From Flavobacterium aestivum (GTDB lineage: Bacteria; Bacteroidota; Bacteroidia; Flavobacteriales; Flavobacteriaceae), in contig NZ_CP113977.2 in the NCBI RefSeq assembly GCF_026870175.2, positions 4,402,001-4,466,000 of the forward strand: 64,000 nt of DNA. Reading direction: 5' to 3'. Of the stretch, positions 8,622 through 16,203 are shown piece by piece. The position numbers and the translations under genes are program-made. Within the stretch, counting starts at the first letter, position 1. Every line of letters starts with the position of its first letter. The notes beneath the pieces were generated by a model that did not search any database, was not told the origin of the DNA, and worked only from the letters and a program-made list of their open reading frames with translations.

Positions 8622-9671
8622 TTATTCCCCAGTAACGTATTCAAAACTTGGTCCTGCCACATAACCTGGATTATTTGGATCTGGAATAGCTAGCAATTTA
8701 AGCGCATATAATCTTAAAGAAAACATGATTCCCATTGCTGCATTAATTTGATGAGGTTCCCCATTAAAAGTTTTATGCAAACTATTTAACAACGAAGTAT
8801 AGTTATAATTAAAAAGCTTGCTGTTAATGTATGCCTGAGAATCCTTAGGATAATCGTTCATCTTAGGATTTGGCCACATATTTGGAACTAATTCCGGAAG
8901 AAAAGGAATTAGAGGTTCTCCATACATATATCCGCCAGAAGGATTTTTTTGTATTGTTTTACCTTTATAAATTTCCTCAAAACGATAATAATGTGCCAAT
9001 TCTCTATGGTCGTCATCATCAATAGGTGAAACAAATGGATCTGTTGTTGTTCCTTCTCCTTGATCAATAATAATATCTATACCTCTTAAAGCTGTTTCCT
9101 CATCTATGATAGGAAACAATAATGAGGATGGATAAAAATCCTCAAAAGTCATTTGACGCTTCGGATTACCTGTGAAAATTGTTTTGCCATCGGCCTGAGC
9201 TTCGGCTTCAAGCGAAGTGATAATATTTTTTATGTTGGCATAAAATTCTCCAATAGTCAAGACATCAGAACTTACTAAAAGGCTTTTTATCTCAACTGGG
9301 TTTTCTGGCTCTTCAATTGTCATAAAAACATCATATACAAGCTCCAAAGAGAATTTTTTCAATGGCACTTGCAATCCGTTTTCTACACCACCTGGCAATA
9401 CCCCTGGATATGTTGGAATAAAACCTGGTTTGTTCAACACTGGACTTCCTCCAATAGCGTTCAAAATATTACAGGCAATAGATAAGTGAAGCATTTCTTC
9501 TCCAACTACTGAACCTATTAAGTTAGATATTTGATCATTTCCCGTATTGAAAAGTGTAAAATTTGCCGTTAAATAAGGCGGAATTGTTGCATGCTCTAAT
9601 TCGATTGCTGTTTGTAAAGCGTTTTTTAGATCTGCAAGGGTTTCAATTTTTATTGTATTAAGTAATATCAT
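8622..9671 (-). CDS. Ferritin-like protein resembling the C-terminal domain of VioB/RebD
   Basis: The 349-residue product has the ferritin-like four-helix carboxylate pattern: AIELEHATIPPYL (about residues 22-34) and VVGEEMLHLSIACNILNAIGG (about 55-75), with ExxH-type metal ligands. From memory, VioB, the iminophenyl-pyruvate dimer synthase of violacein synthesis, carries the equivalent VDLELSVMLQYL and HEEMIHYLVVNNLLMALG in its C-terminal half. A later DQGEGTTTDP segment (about 204-213) also has a VioB counterpart (TDQGEGG). The gene starts 12 bases after the VioB-N-like gene ends, so two adjacent genes appear to supply what VioB has in one chain. Stand-alone ferritin-like proteins of this type also exist in other contexts, so chemistry is inferred. 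Confidence 0.75.
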   Translation of the reverse strand: MILLNTIKIETLADLKNALQTAIELEHATIPPYLTANFTLFNTGNDQISNLIGSVVGEEMLHLSIACNILNAIGGSPVLNKPGFIPTYPGVLPGGVENGLQVPLKKFSLELVYDVFMTIEEPENPVEIKSLLVSSDVLTIGEFYANIKNIITSLEAEAQADGKTIFTGNPKRQMTFEDFYPSSLLFPIIDEETALRGIDIIIDQGEGTTTDPFVSPIDDDDHRELAHYYRFEEIYKGKTIQKNPSGGYMYGEPLIPFLPELVPNMWPNPKMNDYPKDSQAYINSKLFNYNYTSLLNSLHKTFNGEPHQINAAMGIMFSLRLYALKLLAIPDPNNPGYVAGPSFEYVTGE

Positions 9672-9683
9672 AACTATATTTTT

Positions 9684-11465
9684 TTAGATACTTTTATATG
9701 CTGTGCTTTCTTCTGTAATTTCCGCTTGTTTATCAATAACTCCTTGTAGGTAGTCTAAAATAACAGCTCTTTTATATCCTGACAAGTCTCTGGTAGCAGG
9801 CATATAATTAGGATCATGGCGATCTTTGCTAAAAACCAATTTTAATATTTGAGCATTATTTTCAAACACCGTCTTGTCTGCCAGATTAAAAACTCCTTTT
9901 GACATCAAGGGATACAAATTTGCATATTGCTGCATGATAGGCTGGATAAAGTTATCCCAATCAGGTACCATGTCTGTTTCTGGAGCACCAGAATAAATCT
10001 GAGTACTGATATAATTCGATTGATTGCAATAAGCAAAAGTTTGCGTGCTTAAAAAATAAGAAATGGCATATACTTGCCCATCGATATATCCTCTAGGATT
10101 TCCAGGATCTGGAGCTTTAAACTGAAGCTTTGCTTTTCCATTTACATCTGTCGTAATTTCGACTGGCTTTTTTTCCGAAAAATAAGCGATTTTAGGTACA
10201 CCCATTACTGGTGGTGGTGGTCCAAGTAAATTTGCAGTATCATCTTGGAATTGAATTTTTACGTTAGATAGTGCTTTTCCGAGATTAGTAGCATAAAAAT
10301 GAACTGTACATTTATCTTTTGGATCTAAACGGAATACAAATTTATCAGCACATGCATACTCAGCTGACTCATTATAAACATAGCTATACGTGGTGGTAGT
10401 TTGTATTGTAAAAACATCATTAGGTGTAGTTACCAATGCCACAATGGCAAGTGGGTATTGATTTGCTAGGTCTAATTGTTCATCAGAAAGATCAAAAGTA
10501 CATATACCGGATGTCCCCATATACCAATCTGGAGCCGAATAATCTATTTTTCCTATATCTACATAGCTTGGTGAAGCTGAACTACTGTTATTTATAACCA
10601 GATGCAAATTTCTTGTTTCATTTACCAGACCTCCTGTTTTAAATTGCAGTGCATTTCCAAAATCAAGGACCACTTGTTTTAGTTTTTCATCTACCAATGC
10701 AGTAGCATAATTACAAGTTTGTACTTGTCCTGGTTGCAAATTCTGTGGAAGTGTACTTGGGAATAATTGTCTGCCTAACACAAAATGTTTTGGTTCTTTA
10801 TTACTTGATGGCCCTATTGAACCCACAATTCTACCAAATGTAAATTGAGGAGATGTATTATTGCCATTATATCTATCTAGAGTAAACTGTATTGACAACT
10901 GATCAGAACTTACGCTTTTTAGTTCATTTAGGTATCGTGAATTCGATACTCCAAAATTCCAATTAAGATTCTTGATAATTGACTGATAAGTAGCTCCCGC
11001 AGCTGCATCATGAGTCTTATCAATCGATCTCGTGAACCAAATATTACTGAATGCCGCTACCTCATAATCTCCTTTCAGAAGTGTATTTCCGTCATTACTT
11101 ACAATCCTTACAATAAGTCCCCAAAGTTCAGACACCATTTGTTGTTGGGTATCTAAGTCTACAATTTTGGCAGCGGTGCGACTATCAGTATCCATTATTG
11201 ACATACCAATAATTGGGTCTAACAATGGATCATTAGTACTGGTTCCATCCTGATAGGTCACGCTTGTTATTTTACAACCTATAAATCGCCAGTTCCCCGT
11301 ACCATCAGGATTCCACCAACCATTTGCTGCATCAGCTGTCTGGTAGTTTTGATATTCCGGTTGAAATGTTTCATTGTTATAATGTGTTGGATCATTATTA
11401 ACCGTTGATGGATCGGCTTGAAACTGTCCTGAAAAGGTAAGTCGTGGAGTGTTTAAATATGACAT
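9684..11465 (-). CDS. Protein resembling the N-terminal part of VioB
   Basis: A 593-residue protein that starts MSYLNTPRLTFSGQFQADPST, like the opening of VioB (LDFPRIHFRGW in memory). Its C-terminus (about residues 515-575) reads YPLMSKGVFNLADK followed by NYMPATRDLSGYKRAVILDYL. VioB has YPFMSDKVFSLADR and YYMPSTRELS directly before its ferritin-like domain. The middle is beta-rich and unassigned, and contains a proline run GPPPPVMG near 414. No signal peptide is seen. It is the first gene of a three-gene minus-strand unit with the ferritin-like and VOC proteins. The assignment as a VioB-N homologue is strong at the two ends and unproven in the middle. Confidence 0.7.
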   Translation of the reverse strand: MSYLNTPRLTFSGQFQADPSTVNNDPTHYNNETFQPEYQNYQTADAANGWWNPDGTGNWRFIGCKITSVTYQDGTSTNDPLLDPIIGMSIMDTDSRTAAKIVDLDTQQQMVSELWGLIVRIVSNDGNTLLKGDYEVAAFSNIWFTRSIDKTHDAAAGATYQSIIKNLNWNFGVSNSRYLNELKSVSSDQLSIQFTLDRYNGNNTSPQFTFGRIVGSIGPSSNKEPKHFVLGRQLFPSTLPQNLQPGQVQTCNYATALVDEKLKQVVLDFGNALQFKTGGLVNETRNLHLVINNSSSASPSYVDIGKIDYSAPDWYMGTSGICTFDLSDEQLDLANQYPLAIVALVTTPNDVFTIQTTTTYSYVYNESAEYACADKFVFRLDPKDKCTVHFYATNLGKALSNVKIQFQDDTANLLGPPPPVMGVPKIAYFSEKKPVEITTDVNGKAKLQFKAPDPGNPRGYIDGQVYAISYFLSTQTFAYCNQSNYISTQIYSGAPETDMVPDWDNFIQPIMQQYANLYPLMSKGVFNLADKTVFENNAQILKLVFSKDRHDPNYMPATRDLSGYKRAVILDYLQGVIDKQAEITEESTAYKSI

Positions 11466-11567
11466 CTTTATAATTTTTAATTTATAATTATTTCATGGTT
11501 ATCCAATAAAAGCTACTATTTGAAATTTAATTTTTGTAAAAATCTTCTTTATAGCATTATTAGAAAC

Positions 11568-11612
11568 CAAATCTAATTTTTTAAATATTTGAAAATCTAG
11601 GTATAAATACCT
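11568..11612 (-). promoter_or_regulatory. Candidate promoter and operator of the VioB-like unit
   Basis: On the minus strand 11575-11568 reads TAGATTTG, matching TAnnTTTG. Just upstream, where a -33 contact would fall, lies the inverted repeat AGGTAT-AA-ATACCT (11599-11612), a possible regulator site. No regulator gene is next to it. Confidence 0.35.
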
Positions 11613-11762
11613 GTTTTTTAGAATATTTAAGATGTTAACACATTTATAACCTCCTATTTATTTTCACTTAATATCACATTCTAATTATATCCATATGCCA
11701 TATGATTAAAAAAAATAGAACTATATAATCATTTATTACAACAATGGAAGAAAAATCTAATT

Positions 11763-11797
11763 CAAAAAAAATGAGCCCGATACAATATCGAGCTCAT
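11763..11797 (-). terminator. Rho-independent terminator of hisS
   Basis: On the minus strand a 12-bp stem (ATGAGCTCGATA pairing with TATCGGGCTCAT, one G-U pair) is followed by a run of T. It lies 44 bases past the hisS stop codon. Confidence 0.85.
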
Positions 11798-11840
11798 CAT
11801 TATCAAATTTGATTATAAACTTGTTTAAACTTTTGGGGTG

Positions 11841-13211
11841 TTATTTTAAAATTTCTTTTAATTCGTCGAGTCCCACTTTTCTTTGTTCTCCAGAAGTCAA
11901 ATCTTTCAAACTATATTGGTTCGCTTCCATTTCTTCTCCTCCTACAATTACTGCAAAAGGAATAAAGCGTTTATCTGCATGCTGAAACTGTTTGGCCAGT
12001 TTGGCATTATCAGGGTATAATTCTACTTTTATTCCTGCTGAACGCAATTCCTTGATTGCTTTCATAGAATAAAAAGCTTCTTTCTCTCCGTAGTTAATGA
12101 ATAATGCTTTAGATGTTGAGGTAACTGTTTCTGGAAATAAACCTAACTCTTCGACTACCAAATAAATTCGGTCAAGTCCAAAAGAAATCCCTACTCCACT
12201 CATATTTTTTAAACCAAAAATTCCGGTAAGATCATCATATCTTCCGCCGCCGCCGATAGATCCCATGGCAACTGCTTTTGGCGGTGCCACTTCAAAAATA
12301 GCGCCTGTATAATAATTTAATCCTCTGGCCAATGTTACATCCAGATCTAAAATTGCTGTACTCAAACCTAGATTTATCACATTATCGCAAATAAAACGTA
12401 GTTCCTCTACCCCTTTCATTCCTTCCTCTGAAGCGGCTAAAAGTTGCGAAAGTTTTTCGATTTTTTCCGAAATTGTTCCAGTGAAATTAAATAAAGGCTG
12501 CACTTTGGCAATCGCTTCTTCGGAAATTCCTTTTTCGATCATTTCCTTTTTTACTCCATCCTCGCCTATTTTATCGAGCTTATCTAAAGCCACAGTAAAA
12601 TCAATCAATTTATCGGATGCGCCAATAACTTCTGCAATTCCTGAAAGTATTTTTCTATTATTGATTTTGATTGTTACACCTTCCAATCCCAAAGCGGTAA
12701 AAACTGAATCATATAATTGCACCAACTCTACTTCTTGCCATAAGGATTTAGACCCTACCACATCCGCATCACATTGAAAAAATTCTCTGAAACGTCCTTT
12801 CTGTGGGCGATCAGCACGCCAAACGGGTTGTATTTGGTATCTTTTAAAAGGGAACTCGATTTCGTTTTGGTGTTGCACCACATAACGCGCAAACGGTACT
12901 GTTAGATCGTAACGCAATGCTTTTTCCGAGATACTGGAAGTCAACTTAATACTGTCTTTATTCTCTAAATGAGTAGCATTTGCTTTTGACAAAAAATCTC
13001 CTGAATTCAATATTTTAAAAATCAATCGATCGCCTTCTTCTCCGTATTTTCCCATTAAGGTTTCGGAATTTTCAAATGAAGGAGTCTCTATAGGTTGGAA
13101 TCCAAATTTCTCAAAATTACTTTTTATAATTTGGATAATGTATTGTCTTTTTGCCACCTCAGCCGGTGAAAAATCTCTGGTTCCTTTTGGAATACTTGGT
13201 TTTGATGCCAT
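11841..13211 (-). CDS. hisS: Histidyl-tRNA synthetase
   Basis: A 456-residue class II aminoacyl-tRNA synthetase that charges tRNA-His. It begins [10 protein letters not shown], the usual HisS N-terminus. Motif 2 is [32 protein letters not shown], and the histidine-binding [13 protein letters not shown] segment and the motif 3 [10 protein letters not shown] are present. The C-terminal anticodon-binding domain follows from about residue 365. Length is normal for the longer bacterial form. A terminator lies downstream, and the gene appears to be transcribed alone. Confidence 0.96.
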   Translation of the reverse strand: MASKPSIPKGTRDFSPAEVAKRQYIIQIIKSNFEKFGFQPIETPSFENSETLMGKYGEEGDRLIFKILNSGDFLSKANATHLENKDSIKLTSSISEKALRYDLTVPFARYVVQHQNEIEFPFKRYQIQPVWRADRPQKGRFREFFQCDADVVGSKSLWQEVELVQLYDSVFTALGLEGVTIKINNRKILSGIAEVIGASDKLIDFTVALDKLDKIGEDGVKKEMIEKGISEEAIAKVQPLFNFTGTISEKIEKLSQLLAASEEGMKGVEELRFICDNVINLGLSTAILDLDVTLARGLNYYTGAIFEVAPPKAVAMGSIGGGGRYDDLTGIFGLKNMSGVGISFGLDRIYLVVEELGLFPETVTSTSKALFINYGEKEAFYSMKAIKELRSAGIKVELYPDNAKLAKQFQHADKRFIPFAVIVGGEEMEANQYSLKDLTSGEQRKVGLDELKEILK

Positions 13212-13214
13212 TTT

Positions 13215-13262
13215 GTTAATTCTAGATTTTAGATTGTAGATTGTAGATTTTAGATTTATATA
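13215..13262. repeat. Low-complexity TAGATTTTAGATT repeat
   Basis: A short array of variants of tagattttagattgtagatt sits directly upstream of hisS. Similar runs occur ahead of the first rhomboid gene (33643-33665) and ribH (37299-37335). Confidence 0.6.
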
Positions 13263-13396
13263 TTATCCAAAATCATATTTTACTAAGAAAACCTAAATTG
13301 TTACGTTTTAAATTTCCAGCTGCAAATATCCTACTTTTAAAATAATTAAGTTTAAAAAATTTGTGATTTAATTTAATGCTCTTTAATAATGAAATG

Positions 13397-13478
13397 CCCT
13401 AGCCCAGATGGTAGCAAATATCCTTTTATGCCGGGGTTCGGCATAAAAGATATTGTGGACAGCTGGATAAAGCTCCTG
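13397..13478. ncRNA. Structured intergenic element with a hairpin
   Basis: The element runs from CCCTAGCCCAGATGG to GGATAAAGCTCCTGA. Its core is a stem in which 13424-13432 pairs perfectly with 13440-13448 (9 bp), extended by C23-G49 and four more pairs past one bulged base; the loop is GGGGTTC. The flanks AGCCC and AGCTCC around a hairpin resemble a recurrent Flavobacterium intergenic element that I know by appearance but cannot name with certainty (possibly the Flavo-1 RNA motif). It lies in the 338-base gap between hisS and the permease. The rest of that gap shows only AT-rich sequence. Confidence 0.5.
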
Positions 13479-13549
13479 AAAAAGATATTAGACTATTTTC
13501 TGAAATCATAATTGTAACAAAATTTGTACTTTCGAGTCAAACGATTATT

Positions 13550-14791
13550 ATGCTAAAACTATTTATAGAAAATATACGAATTGCGTTTGGTTCTATCCGA
13601 ACTCAACTGTTACGAACGATACTCACAGTAATGATTATTGCTATTGGAATTACGGCTCTTGTTGGAATTCTAACTGTTGTATCAGCCCTGGAAAACACTT
13701 TATCGACCGATTTTGCCTCGATGGGTGCCAATACTTTCAACATTAACCAATACGAAAATACTACTCGCAGACACGGTCCTGAAGAGCGCGAAATAATAAA
13801 TCCGGTCATTTCATACCCTGAAGCTGTCGCTTTCAAAAAAAAATACAACTATCCTTTGACCGAAACTTCGCTTTCATTTACTGCAACCACAACTGCCGAA
13901 GTAAAATATGAAGCCCAAAAAACGGATCCTCAAATAAGCGTTCTGGGTGTAGACGAGCATTTCTTAGTTAACTCTGGTCTTGAAACCAATTCTGGAAGGA
14001 ATTTTACCAATTTTGATATCAGTAACAACTCCTTCTCTTGTATCGTGGGCTCTGATTTTGAAAAAGGAATTTTAAAAGATGTGAATCCTATTGGAAAAAT
14101 CATTTCGATTCGTGGTGCCAAGTTTAAAGTTATTGGTATCCTAAAAGAAAAAGGATCTACGTTTGGTAAAAGCCAAGATTTAAGAGTTTTGATTCCCATA
14201 CAAGTGGCTCGTTCCTTGTTTACAGCTCCCAACATAAACTACACCATGAGTGTTATGGTTTCCAAAAAAGAATTGCTGGATCAAGCCATCGACAATGCCA
14301 ATAGTGTCATGCGTAGAGTTCGAAAATTAAGCCCGGTAAAAGACAATAATTTTGCTATAGTCCGAAGCGATGACTTGATTAACAGAATCCTTGGCATCAC
14401 AAAATACTTAGGGTTTGCCTCTTGGCTCATTGGGGTCATCACTATTCTGGGTTCTTCTATTGCCTTAATGAATATCATGATTGTTTCTGTAACCGAACGT
14501 ACCCGAGAAATTGGAGTTCGTAAAGCATTAGGAGCAAAGAAAAGTACTATTGCTTTTCAGTTTTTTATAGAAACATTACTTATCGGACAATTAGGCGGTT
14601 TAGTAGGGATAATTTTTGGAATATCTATTGGTTATGGAATATCTACCGCTATAGATTTTGTTTTTGTAATTCCGTGGGGAGCGATCATGGCCGCCTTCGT
14701 GACCAGTTTTATAGTAGCCTTGGTTTCTGGTTTATATCCTGCCATTAAATCTGCAAATCTGGACCCTATTGAGGCATTGCGATACGAGTAA
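13550..14791 (+). CDS. MacB/FtsX-type ABC transporter permease
   Basis: A 413-residue membrane protein with one N-terminal transmembrane helix (about residues 20-45), a large extracytoplasmic MacB-PCD-type domain (about 50-275) and three C-terminal helices (about 285-310, 340-365, 375-400). The cytoplasmic VTERTREIGVRKALGAK motif, typical of MacB/LolC/FtsX permeases, is near residue 310-330. Such proteins work with an ATPase and often an HlyD-type adaptor, neither of which is adjacent here, so it is an orphan. It stands on the opposite strand to the leader-peptide genes that follow. A role in peptide export is possible but only suggested by proximity. Confidence 0.88.
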   Translation: MLKLFIENIRIAFGSIRTQLLRTILTVMIIAIGITALVGILTVVSALENTLSTDFASMGANTFNINQYENTTRRHGPEEREIINPVISYPEAVAFKKKYNYPLTETSLSFTATTTAEVKYEAQKTDPQISVLGVDEHFLVNSGLETNSGRNFTNFDISNNSFSCIVGSDFEKGILKDVNPIGKIISIRGAKFKVIGILKEKGSTFGKSQDLRVLIPIQVARSLFTAPNINYTMSVMVSKKELLDQAIDNANSVMRRVRKLSPVKDNNFAIVRSDDLINRILGITKYLGFASWLIGVITILGSSIALMNIMIVSVTERTREIGVRKALGAKKSTIAFQFFIETLLIGQLGGLVGIIFGISIGYGISTAIDFVFVIPWGAIMAAFVTSFIVALVSGLYPAIKSANLDPIEALRYE

Positions 14792-14865
14792 ATTTCAGAA
14801 ATCCTATCGTTTTCTAAACATTTTTCTTCTTTAGTTCGCTAAAATTCTTGTAGACGTGACCATAT

Positions 14866-14904
14866 AAAAAAGGGGCAACCCAGCATACATGCCAGTCGCC
14901 CTCT
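14866..14904 (-). terminator. Terminator of peptide gene 1
   Basis: On the minus strand GGGCGACTGGCATG and a G-U-containing partner ending GGGTTGCCCC form a hairpin followed by six T. It lies about 75 bases past the peptide stop and has a homologue at 15668-15702. Confidence 0.7.
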
Positions 14905-14979
14905 TTTCTTAAGGTTGGATTCTTATATATAATCGAGAAGCACCTCAATGAATAAGCACTACTCTGTCATTATAATTTA

Positions 14980-15162
14980 TTATTCATTTCCTATCTGACA
15001 TAAACGAGGATCACCACATAAAATCCCAACGTTTGAGTTTGGAGGAAAACAATAACACTTCCCTGGCATACATTCACAAAGAGGACGACCACCTCCATTT
15101 AAATTTTTCATTTCTCCTCTACTCAACTCTTTTCCAAGTTGTAAATTTTTTAATTTTTTCAT
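14980..15162 (-). CDS. GG-leader peptide 1 with six-cysteine core
   Basis: A 60-residue peptide translated from the ATG at 15162; a longer frame upstream adds 17 unconserved residues and is rejected. The first 24 residues form a leader rich in Lys, Leu and Glu that ends ELSRGEMKNLNGG, the double-glycine cleavage type used by C39-peptidase ABC exporters and common in Bacteroidetes natural-product precursors. The 36-residue core has cysteines at core positions 5, 7, 12, 14, 25 and 31, in CECMPGKCYC and LCGDPRLC. It could be a disulfide-rich bacteriocin or a precursor of a modified peptide. No modification enzyme or C39 transporter is adjacent. A paralogue lies at 15767-15949. Confidence 0.8.
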   Translation of the reverse strand: MKKLKNLQLGKELSRGEMKNLNGGGRPLCECMPGKCYCFPPNSNVGILCGDPRLCQIGNE

Positions 15163-15405
15163 CTTTTTATTTTTTAGATAATTAATAATTATTTTTGAAA
15201 CTTTAAAAAGCATTCTTTACATCGTTAAATATCAATTCACCACGTGCACTTGATTTGTACAATAAACAACAAAGAAAGAATAACCCTACTAAAATATCAA
15301 TTGTAATTGCTTTATATTATGAGTATACACACTTATTCTTTGCACATATTACCATATAAATAAACATGTTGCCTTAAATAACATTATAAAAAAGCGCAAA
15401 GAATT

Positions 15406-15643
15406 CAGCTACTTTTCTATAAAAATCAAAGCATCATTATCTTCAATAAAAAATCCTAAATGAGGTTCATTATCCAAAACATTTTTCTTAATTTCTACTT
15501 TTTCTAAATTCCTTACATAAGGCGGATTAGAAACAATAACATCAAACTCTCGACCTAGATCTAATGCTTCAAAATACTTTGAGATATAAAAACTACTCCT
15601 CTTGATTGCGTTCTGCATTTTTTTTTAGCTGTTGCCAAAGCTA
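15406..15643 (-). pseudogene. prmC fragment left by tandem duplication
   Basis: The minus strand encodes a stretch starting near NAIKRS and including LDLGREFDVIVSNPPYVRNL and IKKNVLDNEPHLGFFIEDNDALIF. It aligns with residues 159 to about 222 of intact PrmC at 16204-17061. The N-terminal domain and most of the SAM site are missing, the C-terminus is deleted, and a single-base loss after DALIF shifts the frame to a stop. An ATG-started frame of 69 codons survives (15409-15618) but is unlikely to make a working enzyme. Confidence 0.88.
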
Positions 15644-15667
15644 ATGTTGGTGTAACTGTATAAAAAC

Positions 15668-15702
15668 AAGGGGCAATCCAGCATACATGCTAGTCGCCCC
15701 TT
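15668..15702 (-). terminator. Terminator of peptide gene 2
   Basis: Homologue of the 14866-14904 hairpin: on the minus strand GGGGCGACTAGCATG pairs with a partner ending GGATTGCCCC, followed by a T-rich run. It sits about 65 bases past the second peptide gene. Confidence 0.65.
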
Positions 15703-15766
15703 TTACTTAAAGAAGTTCTGATCCTAGTATAACGAGAAATAAGTACTTCTTGATCATTAAAATTTA

Positions 15767-15949
15767 TTAAACACTTCCCGCAGTACACAAACGTGGGTCA
15801 CCGCATATATACCCAAGGTTTTGATCGTGTAGCCTACGACAAAAACATTGTCCAGGATAACATTCGCAGAAACCATCACCACCATTTATTTTTTTCATCT
15901 CTACTCTACTCAACTCTTTTCCTAAGTTTAAATTTTTTAATTTTTTCAT
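15767..15949 (-). CDS. GG-leader peptide 2 with six-cysteine core
   Basis: A 60-residue paralogue of the peptide at 14980-15162. The leader ends ELSRVEMKKINGG and differs from its sister at only five of 24 positions. The 36-residue core has cysteines at positions 4, 6, 11, 13, 25 and 31, in CECYPGQCFC and ICGDPRLC. The cysteine framework CxC-x-PG-x-CxC ... CGDPRLC is kept, while residues between (RRLHDQNLGY versus FPPNSNVGIL) have diverged, as expected when the scaffold is selected and the loop varies. It lies downstream of prmC on the same strand, 254 bases after its stop. Confidence 0.8.
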   Translation of the reverse strand: MKKLKNLNLGKELSRVEMKKINGGDGFCECYPGQCFCRRLHDQNLGYICGDPRLCTAGSV

Positions 15950-16203
15950 CTTTTTTATTTTTTGAAATGATTAATAATTATTTTGAAACTCTAAAAAAAC
16001 ATTCTTTACATCGTTAAACACCAAAGAAAGAATAACCTTACCTAAAGTACTGATTATAACTACTTTACATTATGAGTAAACACACTTATTCTTTGCGCAT
16101 ATTACCCTGTAAACAAACACATTAACCTAAATAATATCGCAAAAAAAGCGCAAAGAATCAGGAGATCCTTGCGCAGCGGGCTACATAAAACGAGAATTGA
16201 ATA

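Larger units (their letters stand above)
11466..11840. other. 375-base gap with candidate promoter and hisS terminator
   Basis: No gene was found. On the VioB-like side are a minus-strand -7-like element (11568-11575) and a short inverted repeat (11599-11612). On the hisS side is a terminator (11763-11797). A small CATATG-c-CATATG repeat occurs around 11693-11705. Confidence 0.5.

Noticed and set aside
9684..11465. Frameshift splitting a single vioB gene
   Set aside because: Each gene has its own start and stop with a 12-base gap and the second has a plausible ATG; this looks like two genes rather than one broken gene, although sequencing error was not tested.
15238..15250. CACGTG core resembling parS
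   Set aside because: Flanks do not match the TGTTNCACGTGAAACA palindrome and the site lies in a duplicated spacer far from parAB.
14980..15949. Lanthipeptide or radical-SAM peptide cluster
   Set aside because: No LanM, LanB/C, radical-SAM maturase or C39 exporter lies nearby; the peptides are reported as leader peptides only.
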